A stretch of 64,000 nt of DNA, taken from positions 18,491,242 to 18,555,241 of the forward strand of contig JANAVB010023996.1 in NCBI GenBank assembly GCA_029216955.1, read 5' to 3'. A program made the position numbers and the translations under genes. A model generated the notes under the pieces. The model saw only the letters and a list, made by a program, of their open reading frames with translations, was not told the DNA's origin and did no database searches. Source of the DNA: Iris pallida (Eukaryota > Streptophyta > Magnoliopsida > Asparagales > Iridaceae). How positions within the stretch are numbered: position 1 is the stretch's first letter; each line of letters begins with the position of its first letter. This document shows positions 23,369 through 35,928 of the stretch, one piece after another.

Positions 23369-26300
23369 TGTTAGCACCCTGAATTTCGGGTTAATTTTTT
23401 TCATTTTATTTTATTTTCTGATTGTTTAGTTTCATTAAATAATTTATTCTGTATTTTTCCTTAAGTGTACTTTTCCATGCCTTTGATATTTGGAGTATCA
23501 GGGATGTTCAACTCTGGAAATTTTCTTCACGAGTTTTGGAGTGGACATGATTACCTTCATGACGGTATATAGTGTCCCATCCAAACTTGTTCTCTTGTGC
23601 TCTTTTTGCTTTGCTGAATTTCGGGTCGGTTTAGACCATTTGATTGATATTTATTTTTCTCCACTCTTTTCCTTGATCATTTTCAGCACGTTACCATGAC
23701 TTTTAATTTGGGAACGCAAGACCAGTCAGTTTCTTGAAACCAACTCCTTATTGATGATCTACTCGAGACACTCGTCATCCATGACCTTCGTGTCCCGCTC
23801 AGACACGTCATTTTGAGCTCCATTTGATTCGCACAACTTTCCTGACACGTGACCCGGTTTTATTTCACTCCATGACGTCACATTCATTTTCCAACTTGAT
23901 TTGTGGGTCCCCTGTCGACCAAAACCTGTCAGCCCCAACTATGGACATGGCCCACTTTGAGCCTACTATCCGTCCGCCACTTGTGTCCCATTTGTTGGAA
24001 TCCCCATGTGCTACTTATTTGCCCATGATCATCGATTTCTAATTTTAATTTGATTTTTGCACGATGTCCAGTTTTGACCCAATCTGGCTCCACCGAGTCC
24101 AGTCCAGCTCCATGATTTTCTCCATCATGACACCCTCATAATTCTTGCCTACAAAAATATCAGGTACCCTTCTACATATTTTTCTATAATTATTGGAAAT
24201 TTTCTACTTATTTAAATCCTTGGAATGAATCATTTCTAACTAATACAATCATAGCCATTGATTTTCCTCAATTCATCTCAACCATTGATTTACCTCCATC
24301 CCAAACATTCACACAGCCAACACCCTTGCCGGCCCTAAAATTTATGTAGAGAGCAATACTTTTTCTCTCTCTCTCCATTATTATTACACCTCTATCTCTC
24401 TCTCTCTCTTCATACAACTTCACAACAAAACCATGCACTACAACACCCGACCGCCATTGCACAGCCACCCCATGGCCGACCGACTTCCTCTCCTCCCTGG
24501 CCGGCCATCGGCCACCCCCCCTCATCGGCCAGCCTCTCCTCCTCCAATCTCCTTCCTCTCCATCAATCCACCTCCACTTCAAACTACCACCTCTCCACCG
24601 CCAACTCCTAAAACCGACCACCTAGCCATCACCACCTCCACCCTCGTCGAGGGCACCGCCGCCCCTTGGCCGCACGGCCAACACCGTCGTCGGCCAGGCA
24701 GCGCACCGCCGCGGCCACCAGCTGCAGCAGCAGCAACCTTCGACAGCGCAGCCACATGCGTGCACAGGAGCGCATGCACGCGCGCGCGTGGGCCGCCGTC
24801 GCGCGCCGCCACGCCGCCGTGCGGGCCACCGTGGGCCCCTGGCCGTGCTCCCCTGCCATGGGCGAGCCTTCCCTGACGGCCACAGTCCTCCGGGACGCGC
24901 CGTCGAGGCGATTCGGGCGTTTCGCACGACGTCCCGTCGTGACGCGCGCGAAATCACGTTCATTTTGGCGCCCCGTCGCAGCGACTTCGTACATATTTTT
25001 CTGGAGATCCGACCGTTGGATCGGCGCTTTCTTCGCTCCGTCGCAATCTCAGTATATCCACCTTCGCTCATGTCAATTTTCGTCCGTTAATTTTATCGTT
25101 TGATACATGAAAACCGGCCACCAAGTTGACCGTTTAAATTGTATTAAATTTGGACAGTTTCGCGGGGCCAACTTCGTCAGCTTGTATCTCATCCACCGCA
25201 GCTCCCTTTGGCGTGCTACCAGTTCCGGTGCGAAGCTGGTATAACCCTCTTACTACCCCTCCAGTTTCGTTTCATTGTGAGCTTGTTTGATTGGTTGAAT
25301 TCGACGCCAAAGTTGGCCGTCCGAATTTGTAATTTCTAACTTGTAAAATTCTATTTTTGAACACGGGACTCCAGATTTCATTTCTGACACCACCATTAGA
25401 CTTGTGGCATCGTTCTGGCATGTTTTCATATAAAATTTGTTAGATTTGGAGAACGTGGGCCCGGGCACGTTTTTCGGTACAAAGCGAGTCCCACATTCTG
25501 GGTCAACGGGACTTTTTGATGCCGGCTCAACGGAATTCAATTCCGGAGATACCGTTGAGTTCGTATCGTCATTCTGGACTTGTTGACATATAATTTGCTA
25601 GGTTTTGATGGACATTGGGTCCGGCACGCATTTCGGTGCAAGTCGGATACCAATATCCGGGTCAACGGGTCATTTTGAGATCGGCTCATCGAAATCCAAT
25701 TCCGGATATACCGTTGAGTTCGTATCATCATTCTGGACTCGTTGACAGGTAGTTTGCTGAGTTTTGAGAACTTTGGCTCCGGCACGCATTTTCGTGCAAA
25801 CCGGAATTCCAAGTTCTGGTCAACGGGCCAAAATGAGATCGGGTCAACGGAATCCAATTCTGGAGATACCGTTGGGTTCGTATCGACATTCTGGTTTCGT
25901 GGACATATAATTTGTTATATTTTATAGACTTGTTTTCTTGCATATTTTTCGGTGCAAAGCGGCTCCGACACGGGCACCGTTTTGACCCGAAATTACCTTT
26001 TTGCCCTTGTGTCCAAATTGGACCGTTGGGTAGGCTATCCTAGCTAATTTGACCGTTCTGGACACGTTGGCGATGTTCATTTCATCGTCCGACAATGTTT
26101 GTTGATAATTTCTCTGAGTTTAACCTTTTTATAATTAATTAATAATTAATTCATATAATGTTCGTTACAACGAAACTGAGATCAGTCAATTCCAGTGATC
26201 TCACATCGCTGAAATTGACAAGTTGGATACGTGGATCACTATAATAAGATTATCAACCTTACCGATAATCTTTTTATCTCGATTTGCGTGCCGTAAGTTT

Positions 26301-27655
26301 CGACGTACAAATAACTAAGTACACTTTATATTAGATTAGATTTGCCCAGTTTGACCAGAGTTGACCAGTTGACCCAAAGTCAACTATAAGTCAACGCTTG
26401 ACCTAGTTTGACTAGATTATTGACCGGAGTTGACCTAGAGTTAATTTGACTTAGAAGAACCTAGAATAATATAGATTGCCTGTAGGGATTCATTTATTTA
26501 ACTTGAACACCTTGTAACCTGTGTTGCTTTAAATAGGACTCTTAGCTTCAGTGGGACCCCGTTCAGGTTATCGAGGCGAGTACATTCTCTGTTCATTTCA
26601 TATCCTGCTTAGAATTATTTCCTGCAGTAGATTACTTTACTTGTACTGTCACGTTGGTCACACGGATTGGTACTATATGGATCCCTTCTTGAGATGTTAT
26701 TCTTAGGGAGCATCGGGTACTCTATGTTTTGTGCGTTTCACTTACATGGCATATCACTATGCTTCGTTGATTCTTCGATCACTTGTGACATATACTCTTA
26801 TGATCACAGAGTCATCCTGGAATCCTTATCCCATTTATGGGTCTACTATGTTTCACCTTCGGGGTCTATCACCTTCGGGGTCTATCACCTTCGGGGTCTG
26901 TTACATAGCATCATATAACATAACCTGGCTGGATCCTTGTGTATTGATTGGGGGTACGGGGGAGTATAAATGGACATGTGAATAATACACCAGTAGTGTA
27001 GCATCAGAATCATTCCATAGTGTAGCATCAGAATCATCCCAGGCCATTTACATGTTCATATTGTACTCTGACTCACTAGTCACATGCTAGTTCTCTATTT
27101 ATAGTAATATTTCTATTACAGCTCTTCCTGTTTACATACTGCTTTTCTTCAGTACCTGTATCTTACTTTACTGCATGTTATATGTTTTCTAACCTGCTAT
27201 GATCTGTTGAGATGTACTGTGCTCGCTCCAGTCCTGACTGGACCTGTTGATAAATTTTACAGATAGCATGGAGGTTGCCTGCTAGCCTAGAGGAGACATA
27301 TTAGAGGTTGTTTAGGTAGTTATTTCATTTTGTCTGAAGTTGTATTTACTTTGTGGATTATTGTATCTTTATTTGAGTTTTGAGATATACTTCTGGGTTC
27401 ATGTATCTTAGACACTTAGACTTCTATCTCCTGTATTTATTTGGATTTCATGTTTTATCTATCCTTATCATGCTCTACCTTAGATGTGATTGAGTTTGTA
27501 TCTGCTATGTCACCCCCATTCGGGGAGTATAAACTGTTTAGTCTTATACTGTTAGATGCATTGAGACCTAGGACAGCGTTCTACCGCCGACACTGCGGCG
27601 TAGGCTGGGCGTTGTTACGTTCTCGTGCTCTAACTCTAGGGTGTGGGTCGTGACA
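23369..27655 (+). mobile_element. Solo LTR, Del/Tekay-like, inserted in LTR 2
   Basis: 4287 bases from TGTTAGCACCC to GGGTCGTGACA, with a GTGGC target duplication (23364-23368, 27656-27660). A CT-rich leader and GC-rich segment lie at 24360-25030. A dense cluster of TTGAC motifs lies at 26345-26465. A 16-17-base triplicate (CTATCACCTTCGGGGT) lies near 26865-26900. The 3' third aligns with the LTR at 57829-61943 (for example 26665-26740 with 61005-61080). No coding region is credible: the GC-rich ORFs are open in several frames at once. Confidence 0.8.
26340..26465 (+). promoter_or_regulatory. W-box-like TTGAC cluster in the inserted LTR
   Basis: Ten TTGAC cores, eight on the plus strand and two on the minus, within about 125 bases, most as TTGACC. 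TTGACC/T is the W-box bound by WRKY factors. A TTTAAATAGG sequence follows at about 26530. The cluster is conserved in the related LTR at 60650-60785. Function is inferred. Confidence 0.45.
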
Positions 27656-28278
27656 GTGGCAGGAGAATAAATCAAATTTATTCGCAGACATCAGCAGATC
27701 ATCATGAGGAAGATTTATTCCAATCAGCATTAATTACTGATGAGATTTGGGGTAATCTACACTTAATGGTCCAGATTCATCACACTCAAAACTAATGGCC
27801 TAGATTGACCAATCCACAGGCCGCCGCCATCTCCAGAAAGTAATCATTGCAACCCTAATGATCACATCCCATTCCTATAAATAGCAAGGTGCCATTCCCT
27901 TGCAAGATATACATTCCCTGACAATATATACAACGGAGAGAGCGCGACCGGAGAGACCCCTTTTCGACATCAGAGAGCATTAGAATACTTAGAGAAAAAA
28001 AGCAGAGAGAGGGCAAAGAGAGCATTTCTTCAATGCCGAGCAAATCTTCTGGAGCCAAGGCTGCATACCGATCGTCCAAGGAGTAAGGCAGGGCTGCCGT
28101 CGCCTTTCCGAGCCTCTATCGTCACCCCCCAGAATCTAAATTAAACAATTGTACTTAGTCTGCTGTACCTAGGCTTTCGTCCCTAGGCTTTCTTTGTACA
28201 AGCGAGTTTGTATTGTGAGTCTAAGTTCAGTCCTCCCATAAAACTGTTCTGTACTTTTACAATCAATGGAAACAGGCC

Positions 28279-28663
28279 GAACTCTGGCCGAGTTCTGTCA
28301 GGGTTAGGTTAGGTATTTAAAAATAGTTTTTGGAGATTTTTGAAAACCTTTTTGAAGCTTTTGTTAATACGAATGTTTTTCAAAACTAAGGACATTTTAA
28401 AAGCATTTTGAAATCATTTTGGAATAGACTATTTGCCAGTACGACTCGGTGTACAACGTATTCCTAGACTCAATAAAATAAAAAATACATTGCTCAAAGA
28501 AATACAGACTCGAACAGACAAACATCGCTTCGGTCTTGAACTGAGTAGATAGCCGTTCTTGATCATGTCCAAGAGTCCGAGATATCCTGACTAGCTTCAT
28601 ATATCGAGACAGAGTTTGATCAATTATTAAACTCAGTTTGACCATATGACCAATGGGCCAACA
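28279..28663 (-). repeat. Copia 3' LTR, truncated
   Basis: Aligns with 36695-37096 of the 5' LTR, ending (plus strand) in GGGCCAACA. The remaining ~670 bases of the LTR are missing. The break abuts a partial gypsy primer-binding site at 28266-28278. Confidence 0.85.
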
Positions 28664-29203
28664 ATCTCCCCCATTTTGATAATTGACAAACTATGAATGA
28701 TATAACATTTAAGCTTGGAAAAATAAAAAAAAATGTTCATGTCCTGCATTTTCTCAAAAGAATGTTATATCTTTATTTTTCTCCCCCATTGTCACTTAGC
28801 AAAATGATTGCAAAAGAGAAAAACTCCCCCACAATCAATGCATAAATAACAAACAGTGAAGAAACACAAGAAAATAATCATGGCAAATGGTAGAAACAGT
28901 AAGAAAAATAGAATGACATCACAGGCATGTATTTGTTCTCAGGCAGTTTATAATATAACAAAGAATTATTTCACAGACAGTTTATAATAGAGAAGCAGAT
29001 AAAGATGCTATAAATAAGTAAATAAACTGATGTGAAATATAAACTACGTATCTCATAAAGATAAAAAGATGTTCAGAAGACATCAATAAATATCCAGTAC
29101 AAGTCCTCAAAAGAAATACTGATAATAAAGTCTAGAAACTTGGAATGTCGGAACATTTCCAAGTATACAGTAGATAATATCTAAGTCTCAAAAAATCATA
29201 TCA
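28664..29203 (-). other. Copia 3' untranslated region with polypurine tracts
   Basis: Non-coding. On the minus strand AAAATGGGGGAGAT sits directly before the LTR at 28679-28664. Further purine tracts containing GGGGGAG lie near 28785 and 28828. Multiple tracts are usual in SIRE-type elements. The rest is AT-rich. Confidence 0.75.
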
Positions 29204-30402
29204 TCACATCTCCTCCTCCTCCTCCTCATCATCATCAGCATGACCGACATGTCCAGAAGGACCAGCTGCAGAGGTACCAGCACCAGAAGGGTGAGGAGGG
29301 GCGCCAGTGTAAAACTCACCAACATAGTCTCGAGGAGGAGCACGGTCAGAACGGTACCAATCATATGCGTTACCGGGCTGAAAGTAGGCATGAACAGCCT
29401 CATCCTTACAGCGGTAACCAGAGAAAGCTGGATCTCTAGGAATAGAACCGGCAGAATGTCCAGTATGAGCAAATCGAAGATCTGCTAAAGAATTTGCTAT
29501 CGCCTGATAACGAGTGACGTCGCGGAACTCATATTCGTGGGCCATATCCGTCACGAGATGTGTAAATCCAAAAGGTGCTAGTGTATGCCCTCAAAGGTCA
29601 TGGCATACTGCTGAAGAGGTGGAGGAGGTGGAGCAGTAGCAGGAGCAGTAGGAGGAGCAGCAGCAGTCATACTGCGACGAGATAACTTAAGAAACTTGGG
29701 CTCAGGGTCTTGAGTACAAGTTGACAAATCAATATCAAACCGCTGGAAGATGCGTGGGAGAATCATCGCATAAGAGAGATTTCTATCTCTTGTACGACAA
29801 CGTCCCATCATCTGGATAATGGTCTTAGGGGCAGAAAATAGAATCCCCTTAAGAATGTGATACATAGCAGATAATTCAAGAGATGTGACATCATCCTTTG
29901 AAGTAGACTTCGGAAGGAGAGTGGAGTAAATGATACGGTGCAATTCATAATTAAACAAGTTCAAGTTGTTTGCCTTGAACTTTCCAGAGCGAACTCTATC
30001 AGGTGCACAAAGTTCAGCTTTGAAACTAGCAAGTGTCGTGCCGTCGGGAAATCAAATTCAGTGATATCAACAAGCGGTTCACCTTCGTTGGGAATACCAA
30101 GGATTTTTGCTAAGAGGACATCATTAAAATTGATATCTAATTCGCCAACACGAGTACTTACGTCAAACGTATTTTATATGATATTGCAGTAGAAAAGTCT
30201 AATGATATTAGTTGCTACCATAGAAGTCTCCATACCATAGAAGGGCTTGATCTAGGGTTTGAAAGTAAAACCCGTCGAACGTGCCATCGTTCGATTAGAC
30301 TGGCAAAAAGAGGGAATCCGTGGGTGGATTCGAAGATGAACCTTCCTCACTAGGATTGGTTGTCTTCTTCCTCTTGAAGGGGTTGAATCCCTTAGGTGCC
30401 AT
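29204..30402 (-). pseudogene. Copia third ORF, 'putative plant transposon protein'-like
   Basis: Starts at the ATG 30402-30400 (MAPKGFNPFKRKK), a basic N-terminus followed by a Ser/Pro-rich stretch. Stops and frame changes occur near 30295, 30190 and 29960. The central part (29964-29578) resembles the family annotated as putative plant transposon protein, with a YELHRII...LSYAMILPRIF pattern. The tail is Pro/Ala-rich and ends in an Asp/Glu run at 29204. SIRE elements carry an extra ORF at this place, often called env-like, but I see no signal peptide or clear membrane segment. It has its own TATA box upstream. Confidence 0.6.
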
Positions 30403-30647
30403 TTGTACAAATAAAGTAAAATGCACGAAATTGAAAGGAGGGGAAATACAGAGTTATACCTCCCGAGATTTAAGTATCTTGTAGAGGACAACGATCTCCG
30501 CACGAATCCAAAGTTTGGATTGATTTCACCATGTAGATTGGGAGAGAAGGAGTGGTGAAGAACTAGGGTTTAGAGCTTTTCGCGCGGTTGCTGTACTGTG
30601 ATGGTGGAGTTTAGAAGCAATGAAGAAGAAAGGCTCTCGGGTTCTGG

Positions 30648-30654
30648 TTATATA
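30648..30654 (-). promoter_or_regulatory. TATA box and GAATTC-rich repeats upstream of the copia third ORF
   Basis: TATATAA on the minus strand, about 250 bases before the ATG. A typical CT-rich plant leader follows. Immediately upstream (plus positions 30668-30713) are four units of a GAATTCGG-type repeat, like the units upstream of the LTR TATA box at 36556-36609. Confidence 0.55.
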
Positions 30655-31004
30655 ACCTGATACCCTAACCGAACTCAGGCCGAATTCGGTCCGAATTCTG
30701 ACCGAATTCGCCTAGGGTTGGTTTGGAACACTTTTTTTTTCATTGACTCATTTCAAATATTTAATTCAAAGATTAGTAATTTCAACCTTCAATTAATATA
30801 ATTAATATTATTTTATAGATTAAATATCGTTACACAGCGACTGTCTCATATTAGCTGTAGGAGTACTGTCCCAACTGGCGGAGGTTCACCGGGGAACTCT
30901 TAAGTACCGCTTCGCTTCAACCGTAATTGTGGGGACAGACAGACTCTTTATTGGCTTGTCTCTAACACAGTTTTTGTGTATTAAAATATAATCATAAAAC
31001 AAAA
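30655..31004 (-). other. Non-coding stretch between copia pol and the third ORF promoter
   Basis: AT-rich with no ORF. It holds the GAATTC-type repeats at its left end and a more complex stretch at 30830-30960. I recognise nothing else. Confidence 0.5.
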
Positions 31005-32839
31005 TTAATTAATATTATTGACGTCCAAAATTCCTAATTCTCGACGTAAATAATTGAAACGATCTTCTGCTAGAGGTTTTGTGAAGATGTCAGCTAATTA
31101 ATTCTCAGTATCTATGTACACAAGGTCAATATCTCCATTTTGATGATGATCTCTAAAAAAATGATGTCGAATCTCGATATGTTTAGTACGAGAGTGACAT
31201 ACTGGATTCTTAGTCAAATTAATTGTGCTCGTGTTGTCACAGAAAATGGGAATATGTGTGTAAAATAAATCATAGTCTTCTAAGGTTTGTTTCATCCACA
31301 AAATCTGAGCACAACAACGTCCTGCGGCGATATACTCAGCCTCTGTTGTTGATAGGGCTACAGAATTTTGCTTTTTACTAAACCATGAGACTAAAGCTTT
31401 GCCTAAGAAATGACATGTGCCACTGGTACTTTTTATATCAACTTTGCATCCAGCAAAATCTGTTTTCGAATAACCAATAAGGTCAAAGGACTTAGTTTTG
31501 GGATACCATAAGCCAACAGAAGAAGTGCCCTTAAGGTATCGAAAGATACGCTTAACTGCGCTCAGATGTGATTCCTTTGGATTAGCTTGAAAACGTGTAC
31601 ACAGGCAAACACTAAACATAATATCTGGACGACTAGCAGTTAAATAAAGTAAACTACCGATCATACCTCGATACTTACGTGTGTCGACCGTCTTGCCTTG
31701 TTCATCAATATCAAGCTTTGTTGAAGTTTCCATCAGAGTGCTAATAGGTTTGACATTGTCCAGATCAAACTTCTTTAGCAAATCTTTTGTGTACTTGGCT
31801 TGATTTATGAATGTCCCATTGTCAGTTTATTTGATTTGCAGTCCGAGAAAGAATTTCTGCTCTTCCATCATGCTCATCTCAAACTCATTCTGTATACACT
31901 TAGAAAATTCTTGACACAGAGATTCATCAGTAGATCCAAATATAATATCATCAACATAGACTTGTATTAAGAGAAGTTTACCATTAAAAGACTTAATAAA
32001 AAGTGTAGTGTCAACCTTGCCTTTTGAAAAACTGTTGTCAAGTAGGAAAGAGCTTAGACGATCATACCAAACACGAGGGACTTGTTTCAAACCGTATAAA
32101 GCTTTCTTCAACTTGAAAACATGATCAAGGTTTTTAAAATCTGTGAAACCTGGAGGTTGTGCTACAAAAACTTCTTCTTTTATAAAACTATTTAAAATGC
32201 ACTCTTGACATCCGTTTGAAATAATTTAAAATTATAAAAATATGCAAATGCACATAACATACGAATGGATTCTAATCTCGCAACTGGGGCATAAGTCTCA
32301 TCGTAGTCGATACCTTCTTCCTAATTGTATCCTTGAGCTACGAGTCGAGCCTTATTACGAGTCACTAAACCATTCTCATTAAGTTTATTTCGGAATACCC
32401 AACGGGTGCCAATGACCGGATGATCAATAGGCTTGGGAACAAGTTCCCAAACTTGATTTCGTTCAAATTGGTTTAATTCCTCTTGTATAGCATCTATCCA
32501 AAAATTATCACTACATGCTTCATCAATGGTTTTGGGTTCTAGCTGTGAAATGAATGCAACACTAGAAACAATATTTCTACTGGATGTACGAGTACTTACA
32601 CCTTTGGTAATATCACCTATTACCAAATCCTTTGGATGATCAGCCGTAAATTTTAATCTTTTCGGTAGACTCTGAAGGTAGCTGGTTCCTGGATCTTCTC
32701 TAGGAGGATCAGCTAGTGCTGAGCTTGGTTGGGAATCAGCTGGTGTTGAGCTTGGTACAGTTAGATCTTCGTCATTGTCATCGATAGTCATTTGATTCAA
32801 TTCATCAAATGTGATGTTGATTGATGCTTCGATGATCAT
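31005..32839 (-). pseudogene. Copia reverse transcriptase and RNase H
   Basis: Open pieces at 32839-32321, 32111-31827, 31781-31098 and a tail to the stop at 31005. RT has YVDD at 31958-31947 and the LYGLKQ and VDDIIFG motifs. RNase H ends with TEAEYIAA, and the tail reads ADIFTKPL-like, as is normal for copia. Stops at 32321, 31827 and 31098 are each one C-to-T step from Gln codons usual at those sites. A one-base deletion near 32205 shifts the frame in the early RT. Confidence 0.85.
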
Positions 32840-34085
32840 AGTTCGTTTGTTGAAGACTCTGTATCCTTTGTTCTTGGCCGCATAACCTAAAAATATACCT
32901 TCATCGGTCTTTTCGTCAAACTTTTCTAAATTGTCTTTTGTATTAAGAATAAAGCACTTACAACTAAATATTCTAAAATATGAAACTGATGGAATTCTAT
33001 CAAACCATAACTCAAATGGAGTCTTCTTCGATTTGGGTTGAATTAGAACTCTATTGAGAACAAAAATAAGCTGTATTGACAGCTTCAGCCATAAAATATT
33101 TGGGTAGACTAAACTGGTTTAACATTACTCTGTCCATTTTGGATAGAGTTCTGTTCTTACGTTCCACAACTCCATTTTGTTGTGGAGTCCTAGGGTAGGA
33201 GAACTCGTGTACAAAACCGTGTGTGTCACAAAATTGCTCAAACTCTGCATTTTCGAATTCGCCTCCATGATCGCTTCTAATACGAGTGATCATGTAACCT
33301 TTTTTATTTTGTACTTTCTTACAAAAGGCGACAAATTCGGATAATGCATCATTCTTGCGTGTCAAGAAGTATACCTACGTGTATCTAGAGAAATCATCTA
33401 CAATTACAAAGACATATAACTTACCTCCGAGGCTAGCAACTCTGCTAGGACCAAATAAGTCCATATGTAGCAATTGTAGAGGTCTAGTAGTACATACTGT
33501 ATTTACTGACTTGAATGTGGATCTGGTAGCTTTGTTCTTTTCACATTGGCTGCATACCGAATCCTTCTTGAATGTTATGTCCGATAAACCGCGTACTAGC
33601 TTTTTCGTGGATAATCTTGAGATTGTGTACATATTTGCGTGACCGAGTCTCATATGCCACAGATGACTCTCATCACTTTTAGCCATTAAGCATCTACCTG
33701 AAATATTAGTTTCTTCCAACAAATAGAAAACATATATGTCGTCTTCCCTGATACCTTCAAAGATAGTACTACCAGTTGAGCTATCAACTATAGTACATTT
33801 GTCTTTGCCAAAGTTGATGCCATAACCATGATCAGCTAAATGACTTATGCTGAGTAGATTATGTTTCAACTCGGTAACCAGACAGACATCCTTAATCACA
33901 GGATAGGGAGACTTACCAACATCACCGATACCAATGATATACTCTTTCAAGTTATTACCGAAGGAAACATAACCTTCCTTCTTCTTCTTCGACAGTGTTG
34001 CAAATAATGTAGCGTCACCGGTCATATGCCGTGAACAACCGCTGTCGAGGATCCATTTGCTTTTAGCATATGAAGGGTGTTCCAC
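32840..34085 (-). pseudogene. Copia protease, pre-integrase zinc region and integrase
   Basis: Aspartic protease motif WILDSGCSRHMTG near 34055. Then comes the HHCC pre-integrase region (WHMRLGHAN ... CSQCEKNKATR). Integrase has its first Asp in HMDLFGP, second in SDHGGEFE and Glu in QQNGVVERKNRT. A TAG at about 33366 interrupts between the first and second Asp where Trp is usual. An extra T near 33058 shifts the frame, after which the C-terminal domain stays open to 32840. Confidence 0.85.
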
Positions 34086-34326
34086 CTACAAAACAATTTG
34101 CAGATGAAATTTTTGGTACCCATTTCTTGTAGGGTCCTGAAATGTTAGCCTTTGGTATCCAAGCATAAATATTTAAATCAACAAGCTTTCTGATTCTATA
34201 TGCAGGTGAAATATGACCAATGAGGCCACAATAATGATATTGTGCATGTTGAGTGTTGAAAGCTGAGTGGTGTGCATGGTTGGTAGGTTTAGGTTTTCTA
34301 GTATAGAAGAAAGCATACCTATAATC

Positions 34327-35928
34327 CTATTTGGGCTTAACCTTTTGGGATAAAGGTTTGATATGGTTAGGCCTGACAGTGTTTGGTTTGGGAATGTTCC
34401 GATTTTTCGGTAAGTAACACGTGTTAGGGTAGGAAGCAGCAGTCTCAGGCTGTTTTCCTAACCTAATTTCCAATCTTTTGGAAGTGTCATACAACTTAGT
34501 ATAGTCAGAAGTGAGTGTTTCCATTCTGACTTGTGCACATCGAAGACTTTTCTTCTCTTTAAAAAGTTCTTATTTCAGTTGGTCAATAACTTTGTCTTTC
34601 TCTTCAGATGACTTGGCAGTCTCGTGTAATAATAGCTTGATAGAGGAAAGCTCACCAGACTCACTAACATTATTTCTAACCTCAGCTAGTAGGTCGGTAA
34701 GTCTTCCTAGTTCACCTTTGTACTCTTTGAGTACCTTCTTAGAGGTCTGATATTTGCTATACAGTTTCCTGCAATCACTTATCAGTTCACTGAAGGCATC
34801 TCCTAGTTGCTCAAAGGTGAAGTCATCATATGTATCAACTACAGGTTCAGTAGGTACCTGATCGGATGCCATAAAGCATACGTTTGCAGTGTCTTCTGAT
34901 TATTCGTTTTCTGAGTCGCTGGCTTCACTTTCATGCCATATGCTGGTATTGGCATACTTCCGTGATGTTGATCTCTTCAGGTTCCCTTTGTCATACCAGT
35001 TGCTCTTCTTGCTTGATGATGAGTTTGCAGGACAATCCTTCTTCATGTGTCCCTTTTTCTTGCAGCCATAGCAGACAGCATCATCTTGATACCAGTTGTT
35101 GCTGCTATTGTTTTCTTTGGCTCTCTTCTCATATCTCATGAATCTTTTGAATTTCCTTGCTATGAGTGCTTGATCTTCAGCATCAGATTCACTGCTGTCT
35201 GAATCACCTTCAGCAGCTTTTCTGTGCTGAGCCTTGAAAGCGATCGTCTTCTTCTTTGGTGCAGGCTCTTCAAAATCTTGTAGCTCCAGTTCATGAGTGA
35301 GTAGCTTACCCATGAGTACTTCGAGGGACATGGTTGTGAGGTCGTTCCCTTCAATGGTTGCAGTAGCCTTTGGAATCCAGTTCTTGGTAAGTGCTCACAG
35401 GAGTTTGTGAATCTTTTCATGGTTACTGTAATCTTTGCCTAGGGAGGACAAAGGATTTACAATATCCATGAATCTTTCGAACATTTGAGTAACTATTTCA
35501 TTGGGCTTCATCATGAACACCTCATACTCTTGAGTAAGTTTGCTGACCTTTGATTCTTTGACTTGAGTCGTGCCTTCATGTGTGACTTCAAGAAGCTTCC
35601 ATACTTCATTAGCAGTTGTGCAGATAGACACCCTGTTAAATTCAGTTCTGTCTAAAGCACAAAATAGAGCGTTAATAGCACGTGCGTCAAGACTGCCCTT
35701 TTTCTTTTCTTCCTCTGTATATCTGTTATGGGGTTTTTCAACTAAAACTCCATCAACATTTATATGCGGTGGCTTTTGATAGCCATCAATAACAATGGAC
35801 CATAAATCAAAGTCAAGTGATTTCAAGATGAAACTCATCCGTGTTTTCCAATAGGTATAATTCGTACCATCAAACAGTGGAGGTCTGTTTGTGGCCTGGC
35901 CTTCACTTGTGAATTTTACAGTTGCCAT
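34327..35928 (-). pseudogene. Copia gag
   Basis: Starts MATVKFTSEGQATNRPP, as in SIRE-type gag, followed by the DUF4219/UBN2-like capsid region. The same frame continues through TGA at about 35395, TAA at about 34900 and TAA at about 34570. An intact CCHC zinc knuckle (CYGCKKKGHMKKDC) precedes a Glu/Ser-rich part and a coiled-coil-like stretch (34872-34570). A second knuckle further on (34230-34180) has lost a cysteine. Gag would package the element RNA. Confidence 0.8.

Larger units (their letters stand above)
12071..28265 (+). mobile_element. Ty3/gypsy retrotransposon copy B, with two single LTRs inserted
   Basis: Same family as copy A. It contains PBS, gag, pol, two repeat arrays, a polypurine tract and LTR 2. 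It uses LTR 1 as its 5' LTR. It differs from A by having no antisense gene, by a deletion of about 0.62 kb in the protease-RT linker, and by two insertions (19599-22086 and 23369-27655). The coding part is in several frames with stops, so the copy is not autonomous. Confidence 0.85.
22642..28265 (+). repeat. LTR 2 of copy B, split by an insertion
   Basis: The two parts 22642-23368 and 27661-28265 together align with LTR 1. It starts TGTAGAAGC and ends ACAATCA. It has the same ATGCGGCTC motifs, CACGTG cluster and TATA box (27876-27884). What follows at 28266 is the start of a primer-binding site, so another internal region once continued to the right. Confidence 0.85.

Noticed and set aside
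24433..25103. Overlapping ORFs of 100-149 codons on both strands
   Set aside because: GC-rich Pro/Ala/Arg-rich translations open in many frames at once, inside a solo LTR. Typical of base composition, not of a gene.
23369..27655. Reading this insertion as a host gene with leader and introns
   Set aside because: TG...CA ends, exact 5-bp duplication and similarity to the LTR at 57829 explain it fully as an LTR.
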